Part shown: piece after piece, positions 62,201 through 64,000 of the stretch
Numbering within the stretch: the stretch's first letter is position 1
Layout of the letters: each line of letters opens with the position of its first letter
Assembly: GCF_041260155.1 (NCBI RefSeq)
Contig: NC_091940.1
Location: 3,754,001-3,818,000 of the forward strand
Reading direction: 5' to 3'
Length of the DNA: 64,000 bases
Origin: Ptychodera flava
Lineage: Eukaryota; Hemichordata; Enteropneusta; Ptychoderidae
Position numbers and translations under genes: made by a program
Notes under the pieces: model-generated
The model's database searches: none
Told to the model about the DNA's origin: nothing
Seen by the model: the letters and a program-made list of their open reading frames with translations, nothing else

Positions 62201-62821
62201 AAACAATTTTGTTTCAGTACGAATATCATACACTGAGAAAATGCAGGCAATGATTTCTTTGGATTAACAGAATTGAAAGATTTGAAACTCTGGAGGACAC
62301 AAACTAAATCAACCCCAGTTTTGTCCAATACAATGAAAATGTTCTCAAGTAATATAAAGTACCTGAACGAACAAATTCCTTAAGAAGGTAGAAAAATACT
62401 GCAACAATATTTTTTTACATCTCTGTGAATAAAAGTATCACATGAGGAGAATCAGTCATTTGTTTGTCTGTAGCAAGTGAATATCATGACTTTGTTTGAA
62501 ATTCCATGATAATGTCACATGCATATAATCTACAGCATACTGCATATGATGTTGACATGAATGCATTCCATGTACATGTATCAATGCCCAAAGCAGTCTT
62601 CCGTATTTGATGTCTGTACTGTGCGGCCACAAAACAAGATATTTGTTAAACTGTATGGATAGACACACACATACTGGTTCCTCACGTCTCTTCAGCATAC
62701 CTCTTGGAGGTCAATCCATGATGTCACTTGATTTATCACCATGTTACACTACTTTAGTGTTTTGTGTTCCTTTTTTGACAAGAGTTTGTGTGAATCCTTG
62801 GCAGACTCGGTGTAACTATTG
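59232..62821. other. Probable nkd 3' untranslated region and intergenic DNA
   Basis: No coding exon recognised. The stretch nearest 62821 should be 3' untranslated region of the nkd gene on the minus strand. 61439-61475 has a short TTAAGGG/GGTTAAG array. Confidence 0.4.
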
Positions 62822-64000
62822 CTATGTCTCATGGTAGTGATGGTAGTGGTAGTGATGATGATGCTCATGGTGGTGGTGATGTTCATGTCTCTGAATGACT
62901 GTTGAGACAGCGGTAGCTGTGCCGTCTGCTATCTTTTCCTCCGTGTACTCTTGCTCCACCTTGGAGATGTGTTGTCTTGTTTGATCCCTGTGTCTCAATC
63001 TTTTGTGTCCTGTAGGACTGACGTGAGGATTATGGGGATAGCTTGTTGGTCGTCCTGCTGACATAACAACCTCCTGTGTGTTTTTTGCTGATTTGGATGA
63101 ATGCCCAGTAGGTTTCTTTGATCTCTGTGTTTCTAATAGTCTTTTATACAGTTCACTCGACTTGAAATCATGTGCTTTGATCCGAACACATTTGTCGTTG
63201 GCTTGGAAACTTGATGGATCGCAGGACTTGGATCTATTGTGACCGCGTTGATGATGGTGGTGTCCACCATTACTGTAGGGATTACTTGACTTTGACCTGA
63301 GATGAGAATTTGAACAGTGCCTTGTATTGGGCACATGTACAGGCACTGCAGCAGTGTCCTGAAGCTGGCTGGTGTAATTTTCAACACCAGCTAAGTCCAA
63401 ATAGTGATTCCTTCGGTCGCGACTTTCTCTGTCCAATAAATTGTCTCGATTATTAGCATGTCTCTGTCGTCTCTCACTCTCAAAAGCTAAAGCTCCTCTT
63501 TGATCACTGTGATGTCTCCTGCAAAAATACCAAATTGTTTTTTATGATTACGACACACTAAAAAAGTGTTACCTTTTAGACATATGAATACATAATTCAT
63601 GTATACAGTATACGCATCCACACACACAAAGGTACCCTTTCATATGTATTTATACCATCAACTGTGATCTTTGATGGTGATTTTCAAAAAGAGACCTCTT
63701 TTTTCAAATTATTTAATAAGTAACTTTGGTCAGGTTTGTATGACTTAAGCTATATGAGAAATCAATATCCTATGTATTATCACTTGTAACTCATTTTTGT
63801 TTGGTCAAGCAACTGGATTTATCATGAAAACTTTTTGCCAGGCTTCAAAGTTTCCAATTTATAATGAAGCTCACCGTAAATGACTTGTCCTGTGGGGTTG
63901 TTTTTCTGAACTCCTTTGAAGCATTTCTGATAATTTTTGTCTCTGTCCAGTATCTGAACGTGACCGTCGCCTCTGAATAGGAGATTCATCTTCACCATCC
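62822..64000 (-). CDS. nkd: Naked cuticle homologue, C-terminal exons (partial)
   Basis: A Wnt-pathway regulator that binds Dishevelled. Two minus-strand exons: 63875 to beyond the window edge (ends at donor GTGAGC) and 62822-63518 (acceptor ..TTTTTGCAG, stop TAG at 62822-62824). The split codon becomes Arg, in frame. The distal exon has DGEDESPIQRRRSRSD and KLSEMLQRSS. The final exon is basic and Ser/His-rich (RSKSCDP, HKRLRHRDQTRQH) and ends in a run of His with Glu and Tyr (HEHHHHHEHHHHYHYHHYHE). A His-rich C-terminal tail of this kind is a hallmark of Nkd proteins. The EF hand and myristoylated N-terminus must lie outside the window. One copy in invertebrates is usual. Confidence 0.8.

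Overview
The window looks like nuclear DNA of a marine invertebrate deuterostome. The reasons are: low overall GC with intron-rich genes, short exons with GT-AG borders and matching phases, Deltex/macro-domain and death-domain genes of the kind expanded in invertebrate deuterostomes, a naked-cuticle gene with a His-rich tail, and a dense load of small inverted-repeat DNA transposons. An acorn worm (hemichordate) is my best guess and amphioxus is possible. No sequence here fixes the species.

Layout. 1-1874 (minus): four phase-compatible exons of an unrecognised gene that runs off the left edge. 6670-9438 (minus): a five-exon gene (four blocks) joining a macro domain, a RING finger and a Deltex C-terminal (DTC) domain. 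9536-26763: a 17.2-kb Polinton (Maverick) with ~180-bp terminal inverted repeats and a perfect 6-bp target duplication (AGATTA). It sits just upstream of the first recognised exon of the macro-RING-DTC gene. 31880-34379 (minus): a three-exon RING-DTC paralogue. The two Deltex-type genes are tandem neighbours split by the Polinton. 40790-42545: a degraded LINE. 43872-49902 (minus): a probable death-domain gene. 45030-45223 (plus): a candidate receptor-tail exon. 62822-64000 (minus): the last two visible exons of a naked-cuticle (nkd) homologue. The rest is intergenic or intronic and holds several non-autonomous DNA transposons (two inverted copies of one TWA-duplicating family at 34715 and 54393), minisatellites and AT/AC microsatellites.

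The Polinton carries recognisable protein-primed DNA polymerase B, a retroviral-type integrase with a chromodomain, an FtsK/HerA-type packaging ATPase, a probable major capsid protein, a probable penton-like minor capsid protein, several small membrane proteins and unknown genes. It also has a less expected minus-strand gene with a P-loop followed by DEDDh exonuclease motifs. I found no adenovirus-type protease. I treat it as a fossil: ends and target duplication look fresh, but many genes are broken (roughly two dozen breaks in all).

The most interesting regulatory observation is at the Polinton ends. Just inside each terminal repeat is the same short order of motifs, an NF-kappaB-like decamer then an AP-1 heptamer. 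On the left a TATA-like box follows; on the right there are four C/EBP-like TATTGCG(A/C)AA repeats. The host DNA upstream of the two Deltex-type genes has IRF-like AAAGCGAAAGT words and a perfect kappaB palindrome. In vertebrates the related PARP9/DTX3L pair is interferon-induced, so an inducible neighbourhood is plausible, but this is inference from motifs only.
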